Assembly (NCBI GenBank): GCA_002425405.1
Contig: DIME01000183.1
Location: 12,594-76,593 of the forward strand
Length of the DNA stretch: 64,000 nt
Reading direction: 5' to 3'
DNA from: Candidatus Accumulibacter vicinus
GTDB taxonomy: Bacteria > Pseudomonadota > Gammaproteobacteria > Burkholderiales > Rhodocyclaceae
The notes beneath the pieces were generated by a model. It ran no database searches and was not told where the DNA came from. It was given only the letters and a program-made list of their open reading frames with translations. Of the stretch, positions 17,385 to 25,373 are shown piece by piece (within the stretch, counting starts at the first letter, position 1; each line of letters starts with the position of its first letter). The position numbers and the translations under genes were made by a program.

Positions 17385-17731
17385 AACGGCGCGTTGACCG
17401 ACTGCTTTCGAGCTAGACCGCGGCCGGCGGTAGGCGGCCAGAAGCGGTAATTCGTCCTCTGCGGTGAGCTGCCGGTGAGAGGGCTGCTCAACTCTGAAAG
17501 CGGCTGAAAGGGCAACGGAAGAAGGTCGGCCGAAGCCGTCGTTCGGCATGGTCCAATTCAGCGACCGCTAACGGCAAAGAACAGTATTCCAGAACAGCGC
17601 CAAAACGCCGGACACTCCGTCGGCCGCCAGTCTATTCGCAATCGGCGCGGCGTGGAGTTGCGTGGTAACTCCAGGATGCATAACCGCAAAATGGGAATGT
17701 TCGAGATAATGCATCCTATTAGGGGGAAACC
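17385..17731. other. Intergenic stretch before the TIR-like/TPR gene
   Basis: I see no supported gene. Base composition falls towards the right; AGGGGGAAACC at 17719-17729 is the ribosome site of the next gene and the upstream AT-rich bases (17690-17715) are the likely promoter. Confidence 0.45.
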
Positions 17732-19693
17732 ATGATGAAATCGATCAGCGCTTTTGTAGGGCATAGCTTCACGGAGGACGATGCAACCGTTGTTAACGCG
17801 GTTCTAAACTACCTGTCACGTGTGGCCGAGTTGAATCCATCCTTTTCGTGGACTCACGCAAAGCACCCTGAACCTATATCGGTTGACGAAAAGGTCTTGG
17901 CTCTTCTCGAAGGAAAGAACCTATTTATTGGCATCTGCACACGCAAGGAACGAGTCGTTTCTTCCAATGCGCTCTCGTCTTGCTGGATGTCTCGCCAGAA
18001 ACTGGCCGTCAAGGCAAATGCCCTTGAATGGAAAACGTCCGATTGGATAATCCAGGAAATTGGATTGGCCATCGGTCGCGGGATGGACATCATTCTTCTC
18101 GTCGAGGAGGGTATCCGCTCGCCGGGAGCGCTACAAGGAAATATCGAGCACATCTCACTGCACCGAGATGCGCCCGAACGATCATTCGACGCCTTGCTGG
18201 CGATGCTTGCTACCCTTACTCCTCGGCCAACTGACGGTGCTGCCGCAGCCGTGCCTCCAAGTTCGAGCGAGCCGGAAAAGTCGACCGATCACCCTGAACA
18301 TGATCGGATTACGCCCAAACCCGAGTGGAATCGAGACGACTTCGAATTTGCAATGATGCATTGCGTTGCAACGAAGAACGATCAAGCGAAAGAGGTAATC
18401 GATAATGCGTTCCTTGCGTCCAAGGCAGGTGCCTCTGAAAAAGACAAAACGGAATGGTTAGCCTACAAGGAATATATCTGCATCGCACTTGGGCGTGGCG
18501 GCGATCTCTCAAGGCTTGAAGCGATTGCAACTGAATTGCCAGACAATGCCAACGTAACACTGCATCTGGCACGGAGCTATGCCCGATATGACGAACACGG
18601 AAAGGCTGCGTCTCTTTACCAGGCCGCCGCAGGACAGACCAAGTCAGTTATCTCCAAAATTGAACTGCTCGGTCAAGCAGCCCTATGTTTCGAAAAGGCA
18701 GGCAAGAAGGCAGACGCCGATCGATTGGCGAGCCAAATCCGGACTATCTGTGCAGACGCACATGAAGGTGAGATGGAACTTCTGCGCGCCGAGAAGGGCC
18801 TCGCGGAGTTCCGAAAGGATGATGACACCGAAATTGGATTGATGGAACGGCAGCTTGAACTGAATCCTACTGACAACGAAACCCGGTTTGGCCTCGCGTA
18901 CAAGTACTCAAGTATTGGCCGGGCCAACATGGCCGCTTATCACTACTCACGAATTCGAACGTCTGCGAGAAGTGCTATTGCATGGAACAACTTCGGCGCC
19001 GCGCTTGAGTCGCTGAAATTGCCGGTGAAAGCCGTCAAGGCCTATCGGAATTCTGCTCACTTCGGCGAGACACTCGCCATGAGTAATCTTGCGCACCAAT
19101 TTCTGAACGCCGGTTTTGTTGACGAAGCCAAACAGGTTCTTGATGAAGCTTTGCGCGTCACCGACCACCACAAGAACGTTGACAAGGCCTTGGGAGTTAT
19201 TCGTGACCGTGTGGACGATGAAGAAAACCAGGAGACGTCGGTATACGAAAAGGCAAAGCCCGTTAGCGAATTCTTCCGATCTTTTGGGCAGGCACGAATC
19301 AAACCCCTCGTGATCGGATTGCAGGGAACATGGAAAACTCCTAGCTGCGATGTTGTAGTTCAGATAGATGGAACTTCTGTCGTAGCACGTGGCACGTATG
19401 AGGTCACGGCAACCGGACTTCTTGCAGCCGCGTTTATGGATACAAGAGCACCTGACTCCGCGCCGGTGAAATACTTTTTGGAATATCGGGGCGATCTCTA
19501 CGGCCAAACGGTCAGTGGAACTGTTTCTCGCGGACCAGTCAGCACCACAAAATCGGCTGCCGCCTCAACACTCCTTGGTGCCGAAACCAAACCGACGTTC
19601 TTGATGTGGCTCGGCGATTCCGGAACTGTGATTTACGTCATGGAACGTCCAACGCCAGACGGATCTCGCTTCTATCAGCTCGAGAGAATTTAG
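17732..19693 (+). CDS. TIR-like domain protein with TPR-type repeats and beta-rich C-terminus
   Basis: A 653-residue protein with ATG at 17732 or 17735. Residues 1-165 resemble a TIR-like fold: ISAFVGHSFTEDDATVVNAV at the start, then SDWIIQEIGLAIGRGMDIIL near 105, where a Glu follows W as in TIR domains. After a Pro/Ser linker (about 170-195), residues 200-510 are helical with TPR-like periodicity (ATELPDNANVTLHLARSYAR; LNPTDNETRFGLAYKYSSIG). Residues 525-653 look like a small beta barrel (VIGLQGTWKTPSCDVVVQID). Codon use is clearly less GC-rich than neighbouring genes and it sits among decayed toxin-antitoxin modules, so recent acquisition is likely. A role in phage defence is inferred, not shown. 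Confidence 0.7.
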   Translation: MMKSISAFVGHSFTEDDATVVNAVLNYLSRVAELNPSFSWTHAKHPEPISVDEKVLALLEGKNLFIGICTRKERVVSSNALSSCWMSRQKLAVKANALEWKTSDWIIQEIGLAIGRGMDIILLVEEGIRSPGALQGNIEHISLHRDAPERSFDALLAMLATLTPRPTDGAAAAVPPSSSEPEKSTDHPEHDRITPKPEWNRDDFEFAMMHCVATKNDQAKEVIDNAFLASKAGASEKDKTEWLAYKEYICIALGRGGDLSRLEAIATELPDNANVTLHLARSYARYDEHGKAASLYQAAAGQTKSVISKIELLGQAALCFEKAGKKADADRLASQIRTICADAHEGEMELLRAEKGLAEFRKDDDTEIGLMERQLELNPTDNETRFGLAYKYSSIGRANMAAYHYSRIRTSARSAIAWNNFGAALESLKLPVKAVKAYRNSAHFGETLAMSNLAHQFLNAGFVDEAKQVLDEALRVTDHHKNVDKALGVIRDRVDDEENQETSVYEKAKPVSEFFRSFGQARIKPLVIGLQGTWKTPSCDVVVQIDGTSVVARGTYEVTATGLLAAAFMDTRAPDSAPVKYFLEYRGDLYGQTVSGTVSRGPVSTTKSAAASTLLGAETKPTFLMWLGDSGTVIYVMERPTPDGSRFYQLERI

Positions 19694-19757
19694 CTTCGAC
19701 GACTTCAAAGTCACTTACGCGCTCGCGTTTCATGGCCTCAAATCGATAAAGTCGAGC

Positions 19758-20254
19758 TCAGAGCTTCCCGCTGCTCAGGCGCAGCATCAGCGTCATGGGG
19801 TGTGCCGGCGAAGCCCGAAATCCGTAATGCTCGTAGAACTGCCTGGCTTGGTCGTGAATGGCGTGCACCAGCAAGGCTCTGACTCCCGCGTTTTGCGACA
19901 CGACCACCGCCCGATTGACGGCATCCTGCAGCAACGCGGCGCCAAGTTTGATGCCTTGGGCGCGACGATCGACGGCGAGCCGGGCCAGCACCATCACCGG
20001 CCCTGGGTCGGGCCTATTGCGCCGCACTGAACTTGTGGCCCCGTCTGGTGTGACACAGCGCCGGCAGCCATCGCGTAATAGCCGTGGATGCGAAGGCCTT
20101 GATCGGTGACCACGAACGTGCGGCTGGCGCCGGTCAACTGGTTGGCCATGGCCCGTCGTTTGAGCCACTCATCGAGCACATCTTCGCCGCACTCGAATTC
20201 ATCCGTGCGGTGCGCCGCCGTCAGTGGCTGCGGCGCGCCGAGTTGAAGGTTCAT
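19758..20254 (-). pseudogene. GNAT acetyltransferase toxin (TacT/AtaT-like), frameshifted
   Basis: From ATG 20254 the minus strand encodes MNLQLGAPQPLTAAHRTDEF, then RTFVVTDQGLRIHGYYAMAA, the N-terminal half of a TacT-type GNAT toxin, but stops near 19994. A second frame carries the rest: SSVRRNRPDPGPVMVLARLA, then QGIKLGAALLQDAVNRAVVV (acetyl-CoA-binding) and RQFYEHYGFRASPAHPMTLM. The switch between frames lies at about 20030-20050. Intact relatives acetylate charged tRNAs. The start overlaps the antitoxin stop (ATGA). Unless there is a sequencing error, the toxin is inactive. Confidence 0.75.
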
Positions 20255-20547
20255 GCCTGGGTGGCTTCTGTTTCCCAAGGCGCCTTGACGGCCATGAGGC
20301 GCTCAAGCCCCGGATTGTCGGCGGGTGGCGCGTCGAGCATAGCGGTGAACTGTCGGAACTTGTCGGCGTCCAGATTGAAGAAAAGCTGGTCGAGCACCAC
20401 CGATTGAGCTCTGTCGCAGGCGGCTTCGAGCATGAAGTCGGACCGGTTCTTGCCCAACAGGCGTGCCGCGTGATCAATCAAGTCGCGCTGCTCGGGAAGT
20501 GCACGCAGGTTGATGGCGGCAGCACGCATGCGATCCTCCTTTGACAT
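20251..20547 (-). CDS. DUF1778 antitoxin (TacA/AtaR-like)
   Basis: A 98-residue protein with an N-terminal ribbon-helix-helix (AAINLRALPEQRDLIDHAAR; LGKNRSDFMLEAACDRAQSV) and a C-terminal toxin-wrapping tail (FRQFTAMLDAPPADNPGLER). This is the standard DUF1778 partner of GNAT toxins. The start is ATG 20547, with AGGAGGATC about 9-17 bases upstream of the codon for MRAAA; the first ATG could instead be six residues further in (20529). It stays intact while its toxin is frameshifted. Confidence 0.8.
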   Translation of the reverse strand: MSKEDRMRAAAINLRALPEQRDLIDHAARLLGKNRSDFMLEAACDRAQSVVLDQLFFNLDADKFRQFTAMLDAPPADNPGLERLMAVKAPWETEATQA

Positions 20548-20863
20548 CTACACAAAGAACACCTCCATCGTATGGTCGTGTGTAGCTGTGGTCAATACGC
20601 AGCCTTGTCCAGGCCACCAAGGAAATGGTTGAATCCTGAGCCCGCAACGCATCGGGAGGTTGTCTTATGCCGGAGTTTTGGGTACATTCGCGCCCTTGCG
20701 TTGCAGGGATTGGCAACGCTGATCCTGGTCCGTGATCTTGCGGCCATTGTGCTGCGCTACGGCTGCTGACTCATTGCTCCGCCGAGAGAGAGCGTCAACT
20801 GGAAACCATCGAAACCGCCTCTCGCCGGGCTCTTCCGCAGAAGCACATGCCGCCACGACCGGC
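20548..20863. other. Divergent intergenic region
   Basis: Lies between the antitoxin (leftward) and the glycosyltransferase operon (rightward). An open frame from 20732 runs into the glycosyltransferase but its first 44 residues lack family likeness. Promoters for both directions should be here; no clear -35/-10 pair was picked. Confidence 0.4.
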
Positions 20864-22777
20864 ATGAGCTTGCTCGCTACCCCCGCAAACATCGACCGCG
20901 CGCCCGTGCGGGGCTGGTGCCTGGCCGCCATTGCCGCCGCGCTCGCCGATGTCCTGATGTTCGTGATCCTGGATCGTGCCGGCGTGTCGCTCGAGCCTGC
21001 GCAGGCGCTGGCCTTTGCCGCCGCGCTGTTGGCCGCGCTCGGCGTGCTACGGAGCTTCGCCTGCGAGCATCGCTGGACGACGCTGTGCTTTGTCGTCGCA
21101 CTCGCCTATCCGCTGCGCGCCGGCGTGCTCTCGCTGTTGGCGGCGCAGGGGTCGCCTCTCGTCGCGATCGTGCCAGCGGCGCTGGCGGGTGCGCTGACCC
21201 TGCTGCTCGGCGGCAGGGTGATTGCTGCGGGGACGCGCCGCCAGGATTTCGCCATTGCGGTGCCGCTGGCGGTCATCTATCTGCTGGTGCTGCGCCTGGT
21301 CTACCTCGGGCAGATCGAGCTGGCTCCGCAGGAGGCGTACTACTGGAACTATTCGCAGCATCTCGACATCGGCTACCTCGACCATCCGCCGCTGGTCGCC
21401 TGGCTGATCGCCGCCACCCTTGCCCTTGGCGATGGCGAGTTCTTCGTGCGCCTGCCGGCAGTGCTCTCCTGGGCGGTGATGCTTGCTTTCAGCGTCGCTT
21501 TTGCGCAGGACATGGCAGGGCGCGGCAACGCCCTGCGTACCGCCCTGCTGGCCGCGACGCTGCCGTTCTGCTTCGGCATCGGAGTGATGATCACGCCCGA
21601 TGCGCCCCTCGCCGCCGCCTGGGCGGCGGCGCTGTTTTTCCTGCAGCGCGCACTGCTCGGCGAAAGCAGGGTGGCCTGGCTCGGCGCCGGGCTGGCGATC
21701 GGCATCGGCATGCTTGCCAAGTACTCGATGGTGCTGGTGCCGGCAGCCGCTTTCGTTTTCATGCTCGTCGATGCGCGTTCGCGCCGCAGCCTGCTCTCGG
21801 CGTGGGCCTGGGGGGGCGTGCTCGTCGCGCTGCTGGTGTTCTCGCCGGTCATCGTCTGGAACCTCCAGCACGACTGGGCGTCGTTCGCCTTTCAAGGTTC
21901 GCGACGGCTGGCGGCGCGGGCACCGCAGTTCAGTCTGCCGGAGTTCCTGGCTGCTGCGCTCCTGCTGCTGACGCCGCTTGGCGTGCTCGCCCTGTGGCGG
22001 CTGTGGCGACCGCGCGGCGACATGAGTGCCACTTTTCAGGCAACGCTGGCCAACGACGAGCGGACCTTGCTGACCGGACGGCGACGCCTGTTCATGCTGG
22101 TCTTGACGCTGCTGCCGCTGCTCGTCTTCGCGATATCGAGCCTGCGCGCGGAGACCAAGTTTCACTGGACCGGGCCGATCTGGCTGGCGATCCTGCCGGT
22201 GCTCGCGGCGACGATGACCCGGCCGGGACTCGGCGAAGGCACGCTCGATCGCCTGCTCGCCCGCGGCTGGGTGCCCCTGCTGCAGGCGCTGATGCTGGTC
22301 TACGCCTACGGCCTGTTCTACTACCCGGTCTGGGGGCTGGCCGGCCTGCGCGCCCACCACGACTATCTGGAAATGGGTTGGCGCGACCTGCGCGAACAGG
22401 TGCAGGCGATCGAGGAAGCGGTACTCCTTGAAACCGGCCGCCGTCCCGCCGTCGTCGGCCTCGACAGGCACAACACCGCCGACGAAATGGCCTTTTACGA
22501 TCCGCGTGGCGACGGTGCCCGCGACACCGCCAGCCGGCACCTCTTCTTCAATGAAAACGCCGTGATGTACGAATTCTGGTTTCCGCGTTCGGCATTTGCC
22601 GGGCGCGATCTGATCGCGGTCTCGGGCTGGCGCGGCAACCTCGAAGATCCGCGTCTGCTTGCCACGGCCACGCGCCTCGGCCCGGTGCAGGCGCTTACTG
22701 CCAGGAAAGGCGGGGTCATCGTCGCTACCTACCATGCGCGGGTGGTCTATGGCTATCGTCCGGCACCGCTGCCATGA
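20864..22777 (+). CDS. ArnT-like/GT39-type membrane glycosyltransferase
   Basis: A 637-residue membrane protein with a dozen or more hydrophobic helices. The first loop after the opening helices holds LAPQEAYYWNYSQHLDIGYL then DHPPLVAWLI, the acidic metal-binding motif and HPP of the GT39/ArnT/PMT superfamily, near residue 160. The C-terminal 150 residues are soluble and periplasmic. Such enzymes move a sugar from a polyprenyl-phosphate donor to lipid A, protein or glycan. I start it at ATG 20864 (MSLLATPANID) because upstream residues are not conserved; the ribosome site is weak. It overlaps the next gene by ATGA and forms an operon with a GT9 enzyme and GtrA, a polyprenyl-sugar flippase family, which supports envelope glycosylation. 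Confidence 0.82.
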   Translation: MSLLATPANIDRAPVRGWCLAAIAAALADVLMFVILDRAGVSLEPAQALAFAAALLAALGVLRSFACEHRWTTLCFVVALAYPLRAGVLSLLAAQGSPLVAIVPAALAGALTLLLGGRVIAAGTRRQDFAIAVPLAVIYLLVLRLVYLGQIELAPQEAYYWNYSQHLDIGYLDHPPLVAWLIAATLALGDGEFFVRLPAVLSWAVMLAFSVAFAQDMAGRGNALRTALLAATLPFCFGIGVMITPDAPLAAAWAAALFFLQRALLGESRVAWLGAGLAIGIGMLAKYSMVLVPAAAFVFMLVDARSRRSLLSAWAWGGVLVALLVFSPVIVWNLQHDWASFAFQGSRRLAARAPQFSLPEFLAAALLLLTPLGVLALWRLWRPRGDMSATFQATLANDERTLLTGRRRLFMLVLTLLPLLVFAISSLRAETKFHWTGPIWLAILPVLAATMTRPGLGEGTLDRLLARGWVPLLQALMLVYAYGLFYYPVWGLAGLRAHHDYLEMGWRDLREQVQAIEEAVLLETGRRPAVVGLDRHNTADEMAFYDPRGDGARDTASRHLFFNENAVMYEFWFPRSAFAGRDLIAVSGWRGNLEDPRLLATATRLGPVQALTARKGGVIVATYHARVVYGYRPAPLP

Positions 22778-24024
22778 TGAACATCAAGCTTCAGCGTGCC
22801 ATCGATCGCTATCTCGGCGTGCCGCTGTGCGCGTTCGCGTCGCTGCTCGAACGGCTGCGCGCGTGGCGTGCGGCGCCGCAACGACCCGTATCGCCACCGC
22901 AGCGCATCGTCGTGATCCTGCTCTCGGAGATGGGCAGCCTGGTCCTCGCACAACCGATGTTCGCGCTGCTGCGCGCACGTTACCCGGCAGCCTCGCTGCA
23001 TGTCCTGCTGTTCGGCAAGAATCGCGAGGTTCTCGATCTGATGGCCAGCGTCCCGCCGGAGAACGTCATCGCCATCGACGACCGCTCGCTGGGTGGGCTG
23101 CTGCGCACACTCCTCGCCGCGGTCCGCAGCTTGCGCCAGTTGCAACCGGATGCGGTGCTCGACTGCGAACTCTTCGCACGCATCAGCAGTCTGCTGTCGT
23201 GGCTGTCCGGGGCGCCGCTGCGGGTCGGTTTTCACCGCCACACGCAGGAAGGGCTGTACCGCGGTTCGTTCATCAACCGGCCGGTGCTCTACAACCCGTA
23301 TCGCCACCTGTCGCTGCAGTTCCTGACGCTGGCGCGGGCGATCGAATCGCAGACCCATCCGCTCGACAAGGAGAGCCTCGACGAGGGCCCGCTGCCGTTG
23401 CCGGCGCTGTTGCCGGCATTCCGGACGGGCGAGGTCGAGGCCTTCGGCACGCGCTTTTGCGAAGACTTTCCGCTCATCGCGGGCCGGCGGCTGGCGCTGC
23501 TCTATCCGAGCGGCGGCATTCTGCCGATCCGCGCCTGGCCGGTGGCGAACTGGCGGCAGGTGGCCAGCGGTCTGCTCGCCGAGGGCTACGCCGTGGCGAT
23601 CATCGGCCTGCCCTCCGACAAGGCGCTCGGTCGAGCACTCGCCGAAGCAGTCGCACATCCCGACTGCATCGACCTGACGGGGTACACGAAATCGGTGCGC
23701 GAACTCGTCGCGCTGCTCGGGATCGCCGCGCTGCTGGTCACCAACGACGGCGGGCCGGCGCAGTTTTCTTCGCTGACCGGGGTGCCGACGGTGGCCTTGT
23801 TCGGCCCCGAGACCCCGCTGCTCTACGGCCCGCTCGGCGAGCACGCGTGCTGCCTGCACCTCGCACTTCCCTGCTCGCCCTGCCTGACCGCGTACAATCA
23901 CCGCAACTCGCCGTGCGACGGCGACAACCAGTGCCTGCAGCGGATTGCGCCGGCGCAGGTGCTCGCCGAGGCGCGCATCGTCGTCACCCGTGCCCATCCG
24001 CCGGCTGATCGGGATGTGGCATGA
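22774..24024 (+). CDS. Glycosyltransferase family 9 (heptosyltransferase-like)
   Basis: A 416-residue cytosolic GT-B enzyme. The N-terminal Rossmann half contains IVVILLSEMGSLVLAQPMFA near 47 and the C-terminal half has PSGGILPIRAWPVANWRQVA near 245 and LLVTNDGGPAQFSSLTGVPT near 323, matching the ADP-heptose/GT9 donor-binding region (the usual TNDSGPMH). The end has four cysteines (LALPCSPCLTAYNHRNSPCD, and another Cys seven residues later), a pattern seen in GT9 enzymes such as WaaF/RfaF relatives. It is translationally coupled to both neighbours (ATGA overlaps). Probably adds a sugar to lipopolysaccharide core or another surface glycan. Confidence 0.82.
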   Translation: MMNIKLQRAIDRYLGVPLCAFASLLERLRAWRAAPQRPVSPPQRIVVILLSEMGSLVLAQPMFALLRARYPAASLHVLLFGKNREVLDLMASVPPENVIAIDDRSLGGLLRTLLAAVRSLRQLQPDAVLDCELFARISSLLSWLSGAPLRVGFHRHTQEGLYRGSFINRPVLYNPYRHLSLQFLTLARAIESQTHPLDKESLDEGPLPLPALLPAFRTGEVEAFGTRFCEDFPLIAGRRLALLYPSGGILPIRAWPVANWRQVASGLLAEGYAVAIIGLPSDKALGRALAEAVAHPDCIDLTGYTKSVRELVALLGIAALLVTNDGGPAQFSSLTGVPTVALFGPETPLLYGPLGEHACCLHLALPCSPCLTAYNHRNSPCDGDNQCLQRIAPAQVLAEARIVVTRAHPPADRDVA

Positions 24025-24542
24025 CGTGCTTCGAGAGGCTCCGGCAACTGCCGCTGCTGGGCCGTCTGTTGCGTCACCGATTCATCAAGTTCGGGATCGT
24101 CGGCGCGTCCGGGACGCTGGTCAACGTGGCCGTCCTCTATCTCGCGCAGGAGACCCTGTGGGTGACCATCACGCCGCCGTCGCTGCGCCTCAACCTGTCG
24201 CTGGCGGTCGCGATCTTCTTCGCCACAATCAACAACTTCCTGCTCAACCGCGCCTGGACCTGGCTCGATCGGCGGCCGCATGTGCACACCCCGATCCTCC
24301 TGCAGTTCGGCCAATACACGATCGCCTGCTGGCTGGGCATCGCACTGCAGTTCGCGCTGACACACGCCTTCGCCAGTCACCTGCATTATCTGCTGGCGAA
24401 CGTGCTGGCGATCATCATCGCCAGCATCGCCAACTTCGTGCTCAATGATCACTGGACCTTCGGCCGCCTGCGTCTGCTGATCCGCCGCTGGCGTCGCCAG
24501 CACCCGCAGCACGGCGAGTCGATCGGGCCGCCAAGACGATGA
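24021..24542 (+). CDS. GtrA-family membrane protein
   Basis: A 173-residue protein with four membrane helices; the first follows FIKFGIVGASGTLVNVAVLY near 25, and the tail contains LANVLAIIIASIANFVLNDH then WTFG, the family's closing signature. GtrA proteins are thought to flip or hold polyprenyl-phosphate-linked sugars for transfer on the outer face of the inner membrane. Overlap with the GT9 gene by ATGA and the GT39-like enzyme two genes up supports that job. The basic tail (RLRLLIRRWRRQHPQH) is cytosolic. Confidence 0.85.
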   Translation: MTCFERLRQLPLLGRLLRHRFIKFGIVGASGTLVNVAVLYLAQETLWVTITPPSLRLNLSLAVAIFFATINNFLLNRAWTWLDRRPHVHTPILLQFGQYTIACWLGIALQFALTHAFASHLHYLLANVLAIIIASIANFVLNDHWTFGRLRLLIRRWRRQHPQHGESIGPPRR

Positions 24543-24555
24543 ACAAGCTCTGTTT

Positions 24556-25200
24556 TCAGTCGTTGCGGCGGCCGCCGGCGATGGCGCGCAGGAACTCGTT
24601 GCGCAACTGCGGCGAGTGCTCGAATTCGCCGCTGAACGACTGGGTAATCACCCGCTCGTCACCACGCCGGTCTTCGCCGAGCAGCAGGCACAACTGCTCG
24701 GCTTCGACCACGCAGGCCGCTCCGCGCGCCTGGCCGTGCTGCATCAGCGCGTCGGCAATATCGCGGGTCATCCATTCCTGATAGGTGAAGCGATGACCAA
24801 TCGCATCGACCAGGCGGGCGATGCGACCGAAGCCGTGCAGGCGACCGCCGGGCAGATAGGCGACGTGCGCGACACCGCGAAAAGGCACCAGGTGGTGCGG
24901 GCAGACGCCATGTACGGCGATGCCGCGCACCACCACCAGATCGCTGCGCTGATCGGCAAAGCCATCGCCGAGCGCGGTCGCCGGGTCGAGGTCGTAACCC
25001 CCAAGCAGGCGGCGCTGCCAGAGTTCGCAGACGCGCTGCGGGGTTCGCCCGATGTGCGCGGCATCCGGCGCAATCCCGCAGGCGGCCAGCAGATCGCCGA
25101 CCGCGCGCTCGAAAGCGGCCGGGTCGAAGGCATGCTGGCGTGGAATGCCGATCTCGTTTGCGGATGCGGGCGCGGGGTCGGGGTGGCTGCAGTCGGACAT
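24556..25200 (-). CDS. folE: GTP cyclohydrolase I
   Basis: A 214-residue type IA GTP cyclohydrolase, which makes 7,8-dihydroneopterin triphosphate for folate and, in many bacteria, queuosine precursors. Zinc and active-site motifs are visible: AVHGVCPHHLVPFRGVAHVA near 95-115 and EAEQLCLLLGEDRRGDERVI near 172-191. The start ATG 25200 (MSDCSHPDPAP) has AGGAAG six bases upstream; the frame is open further 5' without likeness. The N-terminus is shorter in secondary-structure content than E. coli FolE. Converges with gtrA, 13 bp apart. Confidence 0.88.
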   Translation of the reverse strand: MSDCSHPDPAPASANEIGIPRQHAFDPAAFERAVGDLLAACGIAPDAAHIGRTPQRVCELWQRRLLGGYDLDPATALGDGFADQRSDLVVVRGIAVHGVCPHHLVPFRGVAHVAYLPGGRLHGFGRIARLVDAIGHRFTYQEWMTRDIADALMQHGQARGAACVVEAEQLCLLLGEDRRGDERVITQSFSGEFEHSPQLRNEFLRAIAGGRRND

Positions 25201-25373
25201 GGCTTGCTTCCTTTTGGCATGGCGGGCAGGGGAGATGATACACGCGTGATTTCGTTTGACGCAGCAGGCCATCCAGGCGGTTGATGAGCGATAATGCCGG
25301 GCTTGGGATATTTTCGCGATTGCCGGTGCCGGTGCTGGCGCTGGCGTCGCTGCTTCGGTTGGGAAGGACCGGC

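Noticed and set aside
20917..22431. A 504-residue plus-strand frame
   Set aside because: It lies within the GT39-like gene in another frame, is Arg/Gly/Ala-rich and has no recognisable motif.
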